Below the pieces are notes generated by a model. It saw nothing but the letters and a program-made list of their open reading frames with translations, did not search any database and was not told the DNA's origin. Below are positions 1-8,535 of a stretch of 64,000 nt of DNA, in pieces. Origin of the DNA: Terriglobia bacterium (GTDB taxonomy: Bacteria; Acidobacteriota; Terriglobia; JAIQFV01); contig JAIQFV010000017.1 in the NCBI GenBank assembly GCA_020073085.1, forward strand, positions 44,346 to 108,345. Reading direction: 5' to 3'. Made by a program: the position numbers and the translations under genes. Positions within the stretch are counted from its first letter, which is position 1. The number at the start of each line of letters is the position of its first letter.

Positions 1-1297
1 TGGATTCCCCTTTTCGGTACGAAGGGATGATATTCACAAAGCCCAGGACCCGTTCATCTCTTCCGGCGGCGACAAACAAGGGGGTCTTGCGGATGTAATC
101 GGGATCGAACTGGCCCAGCGTGAATCCGCGCTCGCGACGGCCGGGGATCTGCAACCATTGATTGGAGACTTCCCTGGCCTGAGCGAGCACCCCATCGGGA
201 AGGGGAGGGTCGTATCGACGGGTGTGGATTCCGGCTTTTTCCAGCCGGTTGATGGTATGACGAAATTTCTTCATGGATTTCCCTTCCAGGCTGAATTGCG
301 CCAGATCCACCACGGCGTCATCCCCGATCTTAAGCTTCTTAAATCCAAAGCGATAATACACGGACAAAAAATCAGGCAGGGTCTGATGAAAGCCAATCCC
401 CCAATCGTTTTCCCTGCACATGTCGGTAAACTCGTGGATGGCTGGTCCAATTTCTTCATCCGGACCCACCGGGTCCCCCAGCACAATTGCGAAATTCCCT
501 GCAACACGGTAAGCCAGGAAGCAGTTTTGCGACCGGGAGAAGAAAATCGATTTATCGGGCCAGATCTTGAAATAGTCTAAGGACGAGCGGCCATGTTCTT
601 CGAGCAGATGGACCGCGTGGGCCCGTTCGTGGGGGAGCATCGCATACTGATAGATCACGGGTCGAAACAGGGAAAAGCCGGCATAGCTGAAGGCGGTGAT
701 GCCCATGACATAGAGCGAGTCGACGAACCAGTGAGCATACCTCGTGTGTGGAGTGATGGCTGGATCGCCGAGCAATGAAAAAAACAACAGGGTTCGATGG
801 ATGGATTCCCAAATGTTGAAATTAATGCCGAAATGTCTTGGATCGAGGGCCCAAAACCCAGCCACGCCGTATGCCAGGGCGATCAGTGCCGCAGTCCCGA
901 AGCGAAGGAGTCCCCCCGGGAGATCGGGGATACTGCTCTTGACTGTGAAGCTCTTACGGTTCAACAGCAGCACGATCACAAGAACCAGTGAAAGAAGGGC
1001 ATGCTCGTAGTCGCGTCCCTTCAGGAGGTGGACAATGACGGAGAGGCATCCCAGTGCCAGCACCCCTTGAAAGGCCCGCTTCTTCCGCTTGTAAATGTTG
1101 AGGGAGGAGACGGCGAGTGCAAATCCAATGAACAAGGTCAAAAATCGGCGAAGGCGGAGAAACTCCAATGGGACGACGAGTCCCCAAATCTCGCGGTGGT
1201 GGGGCAAGGCGGGATCCATCACCGAGACAATGTTAAAGAGCCCGCTTCCCAGGGTTACCAGGGCGACGATCCAGATCCATGCGGTTCGCTTCTTCAT
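1..1297 (-). CDS. MprF-like phosphatidylglycerol lysyltransferase (DUF2156), 3' end cut by window edge
   Basis: The minus strand is open from an ATG at 1295-1297 to base 1 (432 codons, no stop), so the C-terminus lies outside the window. Residues 1 to about 220 hold several hydrophobic helices (for example WIWIVALVTLGSGLFNIVSV, FLTLFIGFALAVSSL, ALLSLVLVIVLLL). The rest is soluble and matches the DUF2156 aminoacyl-phosphatidylglycerol synthase fold: SLDYFKIWPDKSIFFS, AIVLGDPVGPDEE, GIGFHQTLPDFL, KKFRHTINRLEKAG, LGQFDPDY. This family transfers lysine or alanine from aminoacyl-tRNA to membrane lipid at the inner face of the cytoplasmic membrane, lowering surface charge. The N-terminal membrane part is shorter than the full MprF flippase domain. 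The ribosome-binding site is weak, so the exact start is uncertain. Substrate specificity cannot be told from sequence. Confidence 0.82.
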   Translation of the reverse strand, partial: MKKRTAWIWIVALVTLGSGLFNIVSVMDPALPHHREIWGLVVPLEFLRLRRFLTLFIGFALAVSSLNIYKRKKRAFQGVLALGCLSVIVHLLKGRDYEHALLSLVLVIVLLLNRKSFTVKSSIPDLPGGLLRFGTAALIALAYGVAGFWALDPRHFGINFNIWESIHRTLLFFSLLGDPAITPHTRYAHWFVDSLYVMGITAFSYAGFSLFRPVIYQYAMLPHERAHAVHLLEEHGRSSLDYFKIWPDKSIFFSRSQNCFLAYRVAGNFAIVLGDPVGPDEEIGPAIHEFTDMCRENDWGIGFHQTLPDFLSVYYRFGFKKLKIGDDAVVDLAQFSLEGKSMKKFRHTINRLEKAGIHTRRYDPPLPDGVLAQAREVSNQWLQIPGRRERGFTLGQFDPDYIRKTPLFVAAGRDERVLGFVNIIPSYRKGES

Positions 1298-1892
1298 AGG
1301 TCATCGGGACAAAGGGGCGCACGAAGACCCTCTATGCTGTCTTTTGCCCATATGTCTTCTGATGCGCCGGGTAATTTCACCCGTTTATTGAGATGCCCTG
1401 TCAGGCCCATAAAGGTGCTGCACAATCCGGCAACCTCCCGGCCTGTGGCGGTCAGGGCGAAAGTTCGAAGGCCTCCTCTTTCGTTTCGGCGGTAGCACCA
1501 CCGAATTCCTGCCCAAAGGCTATAACAAAAAAGGTTTCAAGGGTAGGGGCTTTTTCAGCCGGAGGACTAGCGAGGGGAGTCAATCCCGCAAGGAGGGGAC
1601 CATTCCCCCCGGGTTCAGCCAGGGGGATACGGGGTCTTTCCCCGCCTGTATTGAAGGGGCTGTGGATTACGTCTACGTTAGTCGGCGAGGAGGTCGAGTT
1701 CACCCTGATCGTGCCATTCGCCTCTGCCCCGAAAATCAGTCGACCTCAGTGATGATGACTGCACGACCTTCCGGATCGCGAAGGACAGCAAAGGCTCCTC
1801 GTTCTCCCGAAACCGTTCCGTTCCCTGAAACGAATAACGGTCGAACAGCATGCCGCGCCCCCAGCTGATGAGTATCAGAAGAAACTACGTCA
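1298..1892. other. Intergenic stretch without a convincing gene
   Basis: About 595 bases between the MprF-like gene and the sigma-factor remnant. Frames on both strands are short and do not resemble known proteins. A 56-codon minus-strand frame (1736-1906) overlaps the sigma remnant's stop and reads AFAVLRDPEGRAVIITEVD near its end, which looks protein-like but is unassigned. The area may hold decayed coding sequence. Confidence 0.5.
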
Positions 1893-2210
1893 TTATCCCC
1901 GATCATAACGGTCGAGGTGCTCCATCGTCTTCAGCCACGTTTCCTGGAGGATGTCCTCCGCCAGCGAGGGGTCCCCCGTCAGATGGACCAGGGAGCGGTA
2001 GAGTGAAGGGGAGTACCGGTTTATCAGAATGCTGATCGCCTCGCGATTTCCACCGCGAACCTGCAGTGCAATCTCCTGGTCGGTAGCTGTGGGCGATACT
2101 GGCATCGGAATATTGGCTTGTGGCCGTGGCCAATAGAAGGGCGGTCTTTCCACAATATTGATTGCGCTCATCATACCCCTGCTACGGACACCTCGAGCTG
2201 GAAGTCGCAA
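1893..2210 (-). pseudogene. ECF sigma factor remnant (region 2 N-terminal part only)
   Basis: The frame reads TDQEIALQVRGGNREAISIL, then INRYSPSLYRSLVHLTGDPS and LAEDILQETWLKTMEHL, the hallmark of sigma-70 region 2.1-2.2 of extracytoplasmic-function sigma factors. It stops just after LDRYDRG. Regions 2.3-2.4 (promoter melting and -10 recognition) and all of region 4 (-35 recognition) are missing, and neither of the other two frames downstream restores them. An intact ECF sigma is about 160-200 residues. The N-terminal start is uncertain; internal ATGs near 2174 and 2105 are possible. As it stands it cannot act as a sigma factor, so it is most likely a decayed gene. A sequencing error would require more than one base change to repair it. 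Confidence 0.7.
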
Positions 2211-2342
2211 AATATTTCCAGTTCAAAGACTATGGGGGTGGCACGGGGAGTTTAAGTGGTTAGGCCTCTGTGGATTCAGGGAGACGACGTCCCCAGAGGG
2301 CAGTTCGCCAAGGAGAAACAACCGCTTGCAAGGTTTCCTGTC

Positions 2343-2753
2343 TCATCGAACGCCTTCCCCGGGCCTCAACCACCACGCCTGGGGATGGTGCGTAAATCCA
2401 ATGTGGGGATAATACTCTTCGGCGGCGGGCGCAGCGAGCAGAACCAGGGTCGCTGCGAGACCCGCTTCCTGCTGTGTTCTTACAATCAGCTCCTTGCCGA
2501 TCCCCTGTTTCTGGTGGGACTGCCGGACGGCCAGATCGGACAAATAAGTCACATAACTATAATCTGAGAGCGACCGGGAAATACCGACCAGAAGATCGTG
2601 GTCCCATGCCGTGATGACAAGGTTGGCGTTTTTCACCATCCGGAGCATGCGATCCTTGTCGTCGATGGGCCGGCGTTCACCCAGCGTGGATGCCCGGTAC
2701 AGGTCAATCACTTCGTCGATGTTCAGGTCGTTACCAACCCTGTATTCGATCAT
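2343..2753 (-). CDS. GNAT family N-acetyltransferase
   Basis: This 136-residue protein has the GNAT core. A beta-strand/turn YVTYLSDLAVRQSHQKQGIG contains the acetyl-CoA pyrophosphate-binding loop of type Q-x-x-G-x-G/A (HQKQGIGKEL), followed by a helix and the C-terminal strand with AAEEYYPHIGF, where the Tyr is often the general acid. It is expected to transfer an acetyl group from acetyl-CoA to an amine on a small molecule or protein in the cytoplasm; the substrate cannot be predicted. Its start lies 18 bases after the stop of the YmdB-like gene on the same strand, so the two are probably co-transcribed. Length is normal for a single-domain GNAT. Confidence 0.85.
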   Translation of the reverse strand: MIEYRVGNDLNIDEVIDLYRASTLGERRPIDDKDRMLRMVKNANLVITAWDHDLLVGISRSLSDYSYVTYLSDLAVRQSHQKQGIGKELIVRTQQEAGLAATLVLLAAPAAEEYYPHIGFTHHPQAWWLRPGEGVR

Positions 2754-2771
2754 GATTCGCGGTCCTGTTAG

Positions 2772-3551
2772 CTATCCTCGGATGACCACACGCTCAATGG
2801 AGCGGGCGCGGCCCATCAGTTCATCCACCTCGATCAGCACAGCGCTCAACCGCGGATCTCCTGTTGCGGTTTCGAAGCGGCGGGGCATTTGATCGAAGAA
2901 TTTTTGAATGATCTGGTTCTTGTCGACGCCGATGACGGAATCGTAGGGGCCGGTCATGCCGATATCGCACAGGAAGGCGGTTCCGCGGGGAAGGATGTGT
3001 TCATCGGCGGTCGGGACGTGCGTGTGGGTCCCGACGACGGCCGAAACCCTCCCGTCAAGATACCATCCCATGGCTTGTTTCTCAGAGGTGGCCTCGCCGT
3101 GCATATCAACCAGGCGAACCTTCACGTCATCGGGGATCTTCTCAAGGGTGTTCTGGGCGGTCTGGAAGGGGCAGTCACTCGGGGGCATGAAGATGCGGCC
3201 CTGGAGGTTGATGACCGCATAGGGAATACCCTTCGAGGTCTTCCCGATAAAGAGGCCCGAGCCAGGGGATTGGGGCGGATAATTGGCTGGGCGCAGGAGG
3301 CGCGCGGTCCGCGCGATGTACTCAATGATTTCCTTCTTGTCATAAATGTGGTTTCCCGAGGTCAGCACATCGACCCCCCAGGAGAAGAAATCCTCTGCAA
3401 TAAGGGGTGTCAGACCAAACCCCGCAGCGGCGTTTTCCACATTGGCGATGATGAGATCGATCTTGCGATCGCGCCGCAGGAGATCCACATGGTCGCGGAC
3501 CATATCACGTCCCGGCCGGCCCACTACATCGCCGATGACCAGAATATTCAT
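2772..3551 (-). CDS. ymdB: YmdB-type metallophosphoesterase (TIGR00282 family)
   Basis: The 259-residue product begins MNILVIGDVVGRPGRDMV, the typical N-terminus of this calcineurin-like phosphoesterase family. Metal-ligand motifs are in order: GDVVG (Asp), ANVENAAAGFG (Asn/Glu), TSGNHIYDKKEI (Asn-His), DMHGEATSEKQAMG (His) and VVGTHTHVPTAD (His-x-His). In Bacillus subtilis YmdB is a 2',3'-cyclic-nucleotide phosphodiesterase affecting biofilm and RNA decay; in other phyla the role is less clear. The gene follows zapA and the 6S RNA on the same strand and precedes a GNAT gene. Length and motifs indicate an intact enzyme. Confidence 0.92.
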   Translation of the reverse strand: MNILVIGDVVGRPGRDMVRDHVDLLRRDRKIDLIIANVENAAAGFGLTPLIAEDFFSWGVDVLTSGNHIYDKKEIIEYIARTARLLRPANYPPQSPGSGLFIGKTSKGIPYAVINLQGRIFMPPSDCPFQTAQNTLEKIPDDVKVRLVDMHGEATSEKQAMGWYLDGRVSAVVGTHTHVPTADEHILPRGTAFLCDIGMTGPYDSVIGVDKNQIIQKFFDQMPRRFETATGDPRLSAVLIEVDELMGRARSIERVVIRG

Positions 3552-3762
3552 TCGATCAACCTTTCAAACGGCGTCCCAGGAAGACGCGCTGTTTCAAAAC
3601 GGCAATCCGTGAGTTTACGCAAATCTCGTCGAAAAGCAAACGGAGAAAAACGACTGCAAAACGCGAATGGCCACAAAAGAGCAATAGAAACACACGGATA
3701 CCTCGCCTCCAGGCAATCCAGTGTTTTTATGACTCTCTGCGGCTAACGGCGGGAAAAACCTT

Positions 3763-3950
3763 AGGAGTAATCCACGTGGGCCGTTGGGGTCGTCTATTTG
3801 AACCCTGCTTCAAAGGTGGGTGCCCTACTCAGCGCATTAGGCAGTCTCGCTTGGCGGGACTGAGCACACAGCGATGAGACGCGGACTCCCGTTCAAATAG
3901 TTAGGCTCAAAAATTAACGTACCACCTGACGCACCCTGCAGACTACTCCT
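3763..3950 (-). ncRNA. ssrS: 6S RNA (RNA polymerase-binding regulator), candidate
   Basis: The non-coding stretch just after zapA folds, on the minus strand, into one long rod. The ends pair perfectly (AGGAGTA at 3950-3944 with TACTCCT at 3769-3763). An inner stem pairs TATTTGAAC with GTTCAAATA. The apex is a hairpin CAGTC..GACTG. Between the inner stem and the apex lies a large open region, as expected for the central bubble that mimics an open promoter. A T-run (AAGGTTTTT) follows the 3' end. 6S RNA next to zapA is a recurrent arrangement (zapA-ssrS in Escherichia coli). 6S RNA binds the housekeeping sigma-70 holoenzyme and downregulates it in stationary phase. The strand is inferred from synteny and the T-run; the rod is nearly symmetrical. 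A covariance-model search would settle it. Confidence 0.75.
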
Positions 3951-3978
3951 AACCTGTGGAAACGCTGTCTCGATCTTA

Positions 3979-4275
3979 CTACGAATCGTGCATTACGGAA
4001 TCGAGTAATTTGATGCAAGCCTCGGTTTTCTCAGTGAGCATGGCGGAAAGCTCCACATTCTCCTGTTTCAACCGCTCCACCTCGTCCGCCATGGTGAGTG
4101 CGGCGAGTACCGCCACCTTCAAGGAATCGATCGTTCGCGTGGCGTCCGCAATCTCGCGCATTTTTTCGTCGAGGGATTCGGCCAGCCGCTTCACATATCC
4201 CGGATCAGGCCCCCCGCGCAGGTAGTAGGTCTGGTCGTAGATTTCAACCGGGATACTGTCGTCGGGATTATTCAT
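3979..4275 (-). CDS. zapA: Cell division protein ZapA
   Basis: The 98-residue protein starts with a short beta-rich segment (IPVEIYDQTYYLRG) and continues as a helix (VKRLAESLDEKMREIADAT) and a coiled coil (ADEVERLKQENVELSAMLTE). This is the ZapA layout; it binds and bundles FtsZ filaments at midcell. Its start overlaps the stop of the small coiled-coil gene upstream in an ATGA-type junction, so the two are translationally coupled and follow pheT in one transcription unit. The 6S RNA begins 28 bases after the stop. Confidence 0.88.
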   Translation of the reverse strand: MNNPDDSIPVEIYDQTYYLRGGPDPGYVKRLAESLDEKMREIADATRTIDSLKVAVLAALTMADEVERLKQENVELSAMLTEKTEACIKLLDSVMHDS

Positions 4276-4502
4276 TCACCGCTCACGCGATTGATGGCGC
4301 TGAGGATCTGTTCCACCTTATTCTTAACCAGTTCCCGTTCCTTTTTCAAGCCCTTAATTTCCTGCTCCAGCGCCAGCAGCTCGGAACGCAGGCGCTCCAT
4401 ATCACCTGTTTGATCGGCGTGCTTCTGGCGGGCGGACCTCAGCCTTTCTCCGGCCTGCTGAATCTTGCGCTCGAGCTCTGCGAACTGGTCTTTGGGGTTC
4501 AC
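4272..4502 (-). CDS. Small coiled-coil protein (ZapB-like)
   Basis: The 76-residue product is almost entirely a charged heptad-repeat helix (ERKIQQAGERLRSARQ, RLRSELLALEQEIKGLKKER, VKNKVEQILSAIN). It has no signal peptide and no membrane segment. It overlaps pheT at its 5' end and zapA at its 3' end by four bases each, so all three are made from one transcript. ZapB in enterobacteria is a coiled coil of about 80 residues that joins the Z-ring through ZapA. The size, predicted fold and coupling to zapA fit a ZapB-like role, but coiled coils are too low in information to prove homology. Confidence 0.7.
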   Translation of the reverse strand: MNPKDQFAELERKIQQAGERLRSARQKHADQTGDMERLRSELLALEQEIKGLKKERELVKNKVEQILSAINRVSGE

Positions 4503-6556
4503 GTTTCTTTCCTTATTCTGGCACCTAGCTCTGTTTCGAGGGCACGCATCACCTTTTCGACCTGAGGTGTGACCTCCTGCTCGACGAGCGTCCGATCGGG
4601 AGATTGGAAAACGAAGCGGAGAGACAGGCTGTAGTTTCCATCACCCAGTGATGAATGATGATAACTATCGGCCGGCTTGATTTCGAAAAGGTTTTCAACC
4701 CGGAGCCGTGAAAGGGTCGTCAGTACCTTCTCAAATGAAATTTCGCTTGAAAGAACAAACGAAAGGTCCCGTTCCACTGCCGGGAAAGGGGACAAGGGGC
4801 TGAACGCGATCTGACGCAGGCCTTTCTTCAGCAACCATTCCAAATCAATTTCTGCCGCAAACACGTCCTGTTTGATTTTATAGCGTTCGAGGAGTGATGC
4901 GTCCAGCATTCCGAAGGTGGCAATGAAGTTTCCTTCGACAAAAACATCACTGGAATGGCCCTGGCGGTAAGTGTGAAACGGGTTCTCGGGTATGCGGAAC
5001 TTCAAATCCGGTGTTTCAAACAGGCCCAGGGTCTGTTCGACGTCCCCCTTGAAGTACTGGAATTTGTAAGGTTCGGGGCGGACCTCATGCAGAACCTTGG
5101 GGCGGTAATCTCCCGCGGCCCCGAGCACGAGAACAGACCGTTCCACCATTTTGTTCATTTCCGATCGAAAGTAGATTTTTCCGACTTCGTACACGCGGAC
5201 GTCACGCTGGCCCCGGTTCAGATTCCGGCGCACCATCTCCAGCAGTGACGGGAGGGCCGTGGGCCGCAAAGCGCCCGCGACTTCGGAAAGCGGGTTCGCC
5301 AGTTCAACCGGTATGCGCCGCGTAAATCGGGCAGCTTCTTCCACGTCAAGAAACGGGAAGGCAATGACTTCGAAATAACCCAAAGCTGCCAGACGCTCCT
5401 TCAATCGGGAGACGGCGGCGGCGGACGGAAGGTTCTGGCCGCGGGTCGAGGTCCGGAGCAGTCGGGGAGGAAACTTGTCATATCCGTAATGTCGGGCAAC
5501 CTCTTCAATGAGATCAATCTCGCGGGTGACGTCATTGCGCCAGGTGGGCGTGCGCCACGTCTTGCCTTCGGGTTGTCTCGAGACGACCGTAAAGTGCAGT
5601 GAGCTCAGGATTCGATCCACTTGCTCGGACTCGACATCAATGCCGAGATGCCGTCTTAGCTCGGCCTGCCGCAAGACGAGGTCTGGAGGCGTCACCACAG
5701 TGGGATGACAATCGATGAATCCCTTTTGGATGGAACCTCCGGAAACATCCTGGATCAGCTGGGCGCATCGATTCATGGCCGTGACGGCATTTTCGATGTC
5801 GGTCCCGCGTTCAAAGCGGTGAGACGCCTCGGTGTGCATCCCAAAGGTCCGTGCGGTCTTGCGGATCGAGGTCGGCAGGAACCAGGCACTCTCAATCAGC
5901 ACGTTCCGGGTCAACGTTGAAATCTCGCTCTCTGCTCCACCCATGACGCCAGCCAGGGCGACAGGCTTCACGGCATCCGCAATTACAAGATTTTCGGTGG
6001 ACAGGGTTCGATCCACCCCATCGAGGGTAGTGAGATGCTCACCGTTTTTTGCGCGCCGCACGATGATCTTTCGTCCGGTGAGGCGGTACAGATCAAACGC
6101 ATGCAGCGGGTGACCCATCTCGAAGAGCACGTAATTAGTGATGTCCGCGATGTTGTTGATGGAACGCTGGCCTACCGCCTCCAATTGCCGGACCAGCCAG
6201 GGAGGGGAAGGAGCCACCGTTACCCCGGTCACAACCCGGGCGCAGTACCGGTAGCAAAGTTCGGGATCGGAGATTTCGACCGTGGCGGACTCGCTCACCA
6301 CACGGTCGGTCTCCTGAAAAGCGATTTGGGGAGGCTTCATAGGGAGATGGTAAATTGTGGCCACCTCTCGTGCCACTCCCCAGTGACTCAAGCAGTCACC
6401 TCGATTGGCGGTCAGCTCCAGCTCGATGACGAAGTCGTCGTCGTGAGCCTCGATCGACTCCACCGGAAGGCCGGCCATCGAGAGGTCATCGGCGAGCCTC
6501 CGGGCTTCGACGGGGACATCGACGAATTGCCTGAGCCACTGATAAGAAATCTTCAT
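4499..6556 (-). CDS. pheT: Phenylalanine--tRNA ligase beta subunit, short form
   Basis: PheT charges tRNA-Phe as an alpha2-beta2 complex with PheS. The 685-residue protein begins MKISYQWLRQFVDV and reaches MAGLPVESIEAHDDDF, then jumps straight to VIELELTANRGDCLSHWGVA (B1 domain). The EMAP-type tRNA-binding OB domain (about 110 residues in the 795-residue E. coli protein) that normally sits between these two is absent. The B3/B4 editing domain (NNIADITNYVLFEMGHPLHA), B5 (RFERGTDIE region) and the C-terminal anticodon-binding FDX-ACB domain (SPFPAVERDLSFVL) are present. pheS is upstream on the same strand, 126 bases away. Short forms are known in several phyla; I believe they also occur in acidobacteria but could not check. 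Confidence 0.95.
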   Translation of the reverse strand: MKISYQWLRQFVDVPVEARRLADDLSMAGLPVESIEAHDDDFVIELELTANRGDCLSHWGVAREVATIYHLPMKPPQIAFQETDRVVSESATVEISDPELCYRYCARVVTGVTVAPSPPWLVRQLEAVGQRSINNIADITNYVLFEMGHPLHAFDLYRLTGRKIIVRRAKNGEHLTTLDGVDRTLSTENLVIADAVKPVALAGVMGGAESEISTLTRNVLIESAWFLPTSIRKTARTFGMHTEASHRFERGTDIENAVTAMNRCAQLIQDVSGGSIQKGFIDCHPTVVTPPDLVLRQAELRRHLGIDVESEQVDRILSSLHFTVVSRQPEGKTWRTPTWRNDVTREIDLIEEVARHYGYDKFPPRLLRTSTRGQNLPSAAAVSRLKERLAALGYFEVIAFPFLDVEEAARFTRRIPVELANPLSEVAGALRPTALPSLLEMVRRNLNRGQRDVRVYEVGKIYFRSEMNKMVERSVLVLGAAGDYRPKVLHEVRPEPYKFQYFKGDVEQTLGLFETPDLKFRIPENPFHTYRQGHSSDVFVEGNFIATFGMLDASLLERYKIKQDVFAAEIDLEWLLKKGLRQIAFSPLSPFPAVERDLSFVLSSEISFEKVLTTLSRLRVENLFEIKPADSYHHSSLGDGNYSLSLRFVFQSPDRTLVEQEVTPQVEKVMRALETELGARIRKET

Positions 6557-6682
6557 GGTACATCAGTCCGCGGATAGCACAGATTCCAAAGGAAGCCGAA
6601 GAAACCCCGATGGCGAGTCAATTCTGCGGCAGTCCGATCTTTTCTTCGATTCCCAGGTGCAATCTACGTAATCGGTGGATGC

Positions 6683-7891
6683 TTATCGGAACTGCTCCAG
6701 GAACCGGATGTCGTTGTTGAAAAAATAATCGAGGCTGGGCATATTGAACTTCAGCATCGTGTAGCGATCCAGTCCCAGGCCAAACGCGAATCCCGAATAT
6801 TTTCCCGGATCGTAGCCGACATATTGGAAGACGGCCGGATGAATCATTCCCGCACCCATCACTTCCACCCAGCCGCTCTGTTTGCAGACCCGGCAGGAAA
6901 CTCCCTGATTGGTGCGGCCCGTCCCGCCGCAGATGCCGCACGAAATATCCACTTCCGCGCTGGGCTCCGTAAACGGGAAATAGCTCGGGCGGAAGCGCAC
7001 CCGCTTCTCAGGGCCGAAGAAGGCCTTCAGAAAATACTCCAGCGTGCCTTTGAATTCGCAGAAAGAGATGTCGACATCGACGGCGAACCCTTCGATCTGA
7101 TGGAACATCGGGGTATGCGTGGCGTCGGGGTTGTCGCGCCGGTAGACCTTGCCGGGAACAATTGCCCGGACGGGCGGCTTCAGACGCTCCATGGTGTGGA
7201 TCTGGACGGGCGAAGTGTGCGTCCGCAGGAGCAACTCGTCGCGTCCCGCCCCGCCATCCTTGATGAAAAATGTATCCTGCTCACTGCGCGCGGGATGGTT
7301 GTCGGGCGTGTTGAGGGCCTCGAAATTGTAATAAGCGGTTTCGATCTCCGGCCCCTCCTCGACGGTGTAGCCCATGGAGATGAAGATCTCCTCGATCTGC
7401 TCACGCACCAGGGTGAGGGGATGCTTGGCGCCGAATTGACGCGACAGGCCGGGGAGGGTGATGTCCGGGTTCCTTTGCGACGCCTCAATGTTCCCAGTGA
7501 CAGAGCTGCTGACACGGACTTCCGTTTCGACCCCGGCCTTCCAATTCTTGAGGTCATCACTTAATGGCAGGTCAATTCTGCCGGAGTTCTTGGCCCTGAG
7601 TTCATTAAAAATCCTTTCCACATCGCCTTTCAGGGTATTTAGCAGCTTGCCAAGAAAAGGTTTCAAAGGAGACGGCGCCGTCTTCAACCAGTTATCGCTC
7701 AAGAAAGACAGGCGGCCGTTCTTACGTCCTAGCCAGGCGATCCTGAACTCCTCGACTTTTGCAGACGAATCGGCAGCCGCCGAGTCTCTTTGAAGCCTTT
7801 GGTTCAACTCTTCGAACAGAGACTGACACTGCCCGGGCGACGTCACGCCGATTTCCGAAAGCGGTTTTTGGAGCTTTTCATCCAGGGTCAT
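6683..7891 (-). CDS. pheS: Phenylalanine--tRNA ligase alpha subunit
   Basis: The catalytic subunit of PheRS. The 402-residue protein has an N-terminal coiled coil (residues 1 to about 110) that binds tRNA, then a class II synthetase core. Motif 2 is seen in LLRTHTSPVQIHTME and KVYRRDNPDATHTPMFHQIE. FRPSYFPFTEPSAEVDI lies in the active site. A zinc-finger-like CGICGGTGRTNQGVSCRVC follows, as in many bacterial PheS proteins, and motif 3 is GFAFGLGLDRYTMLKFNM. It sits between rplT and pheT. It is somewhat longer than E. coli PheS (327) because of the longer N-terminal part. Confidence 0.96.
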   Translation of the reverse strand: MTLDEKLQKPLSEIGVTSPGQCQSLFEELNQRLQRDSAAADSSAKVEEFRIAWLGRKNGRLSFLSDNWLKTAPSPLKPFLGKLLNTLKGDVERIFNELRAKNSGRIDLPLSDDLKNWKAGVETEVRVSSSVTGNIEASQRNPDITLPGLSRQFGAKHPLTLVREQIEEIFISMGYTVEEGPEIETAYYNFEALNTPDNHPARSEQDTFFIKDGGAGRDELLLRTHTSPVQIHTMERLKPPVRAIVPGKVYRRDNPDATHTPMFHQIEGFAVDVDISFCEFKGTLEYFLKAFFGPEKRVRFRPSYFPFTEPSAEVDISCGICGGTGRTNQGVSCRVCKQSGWVEVMGAGMIHPAVFQYVGYDPGKYSGFAFGLGLDRYTMLKFNMPSLDYFFNNDIRFLEQFR

Positions 7892-7989
7892 AGATAATTC
7901 GATCCCGATGGAGTCTTTGATCGACGCCCGGGGAACTCCAGGGGGTTCCCCTGTCAGAGCCAGAGCCCGTGCAGGGAGAAGACGCTGAC

Positions 7990-8361
7990 TTATGCGGACG
8001 CCGGACCTGAACTCGCTTGTTTGGCGGTTTCCGCAAGTTTGGCAAACGCTGCGGCGTCATTCAGGGCCAGGTCGGCGAGGATCTTGCGATCGAGCGCGAC
8101 TCCGGCTTTTTTCAACCCGGCAATAAACCGGCTGTAAGAAAGGCCGTTCTCGCGCGACGCAGCGCCGATGCGAATAATCCACAACTGACGGAAGTCCCGT
8201 TTACGGACACGGCGGTCACGGTAGGAATACTTCAGGGCTTTTTGAACGGATTCTTTGGCGGAGCGGTAGAGTTTGCTCTTGGTGAGGACGTATCCGGAAG
8301 CCAGTTTTAAAATCTTCTTGCGCTTTCGGGCGCGCTTGGGACCTCGTTTAACTCGGGGCAC
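7990..8361 (-). CDS. rplT: 50S ribosomal protein L20
   Basis: The product (123 residues) begins [20 protein letters not shown] after the initiator and carries [17 protein letters not shown], both typical of L20, which binds 23S rRNA early in 50S assembly. I chose the GTG at 8361 because the L20 N-terminus starts there and a strong AAAGGAG lies 6 bases upstream. A longer open frame upstream is not conserved sequence. rpmI is directly upstream, pheS downstream. In other bacteria L20 autoregulates rpmI-rplT translation; no such site was identified here. Confidence 0.96.
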   Translation of the reverse strand: MPRVKRGPKRARKRKKILKLASGYVLTKSKLYRSAKESVQKALKYSYRDRRVRKRDFRQLWIIRIGAASRENGLSYSRFIAGLKKAGVALDRKILADLALNDAAAFAKLAETAKQASSGPASA

Positions 8362-8535
8362 GGTTTTCTCCTTTCGATGTGGAATCGGCTTGCAGGCACC
8401 GTGTGTTCCATTCGACGTAGCGAAGGAAGCCGCCTGCTCGCACGAAATGAAATGAATCAAAGATCAAAATCGATGAAACGGGCCGTTCGCGATCGATGGC
8501 AATTCTGACGGGCAGCCGGAAGGCCGGTTCTCAGC

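Noticed and set aside
1736..1906. A 56-codon minus-strand frame with AFAVLRDPEGRAVIITEV near its end
   Set aside because: It looks protein-like at the end but has no ribosome-binding site, overlaps the sigma remnant, and matches no family I know. Kept as a note in the gap entry.
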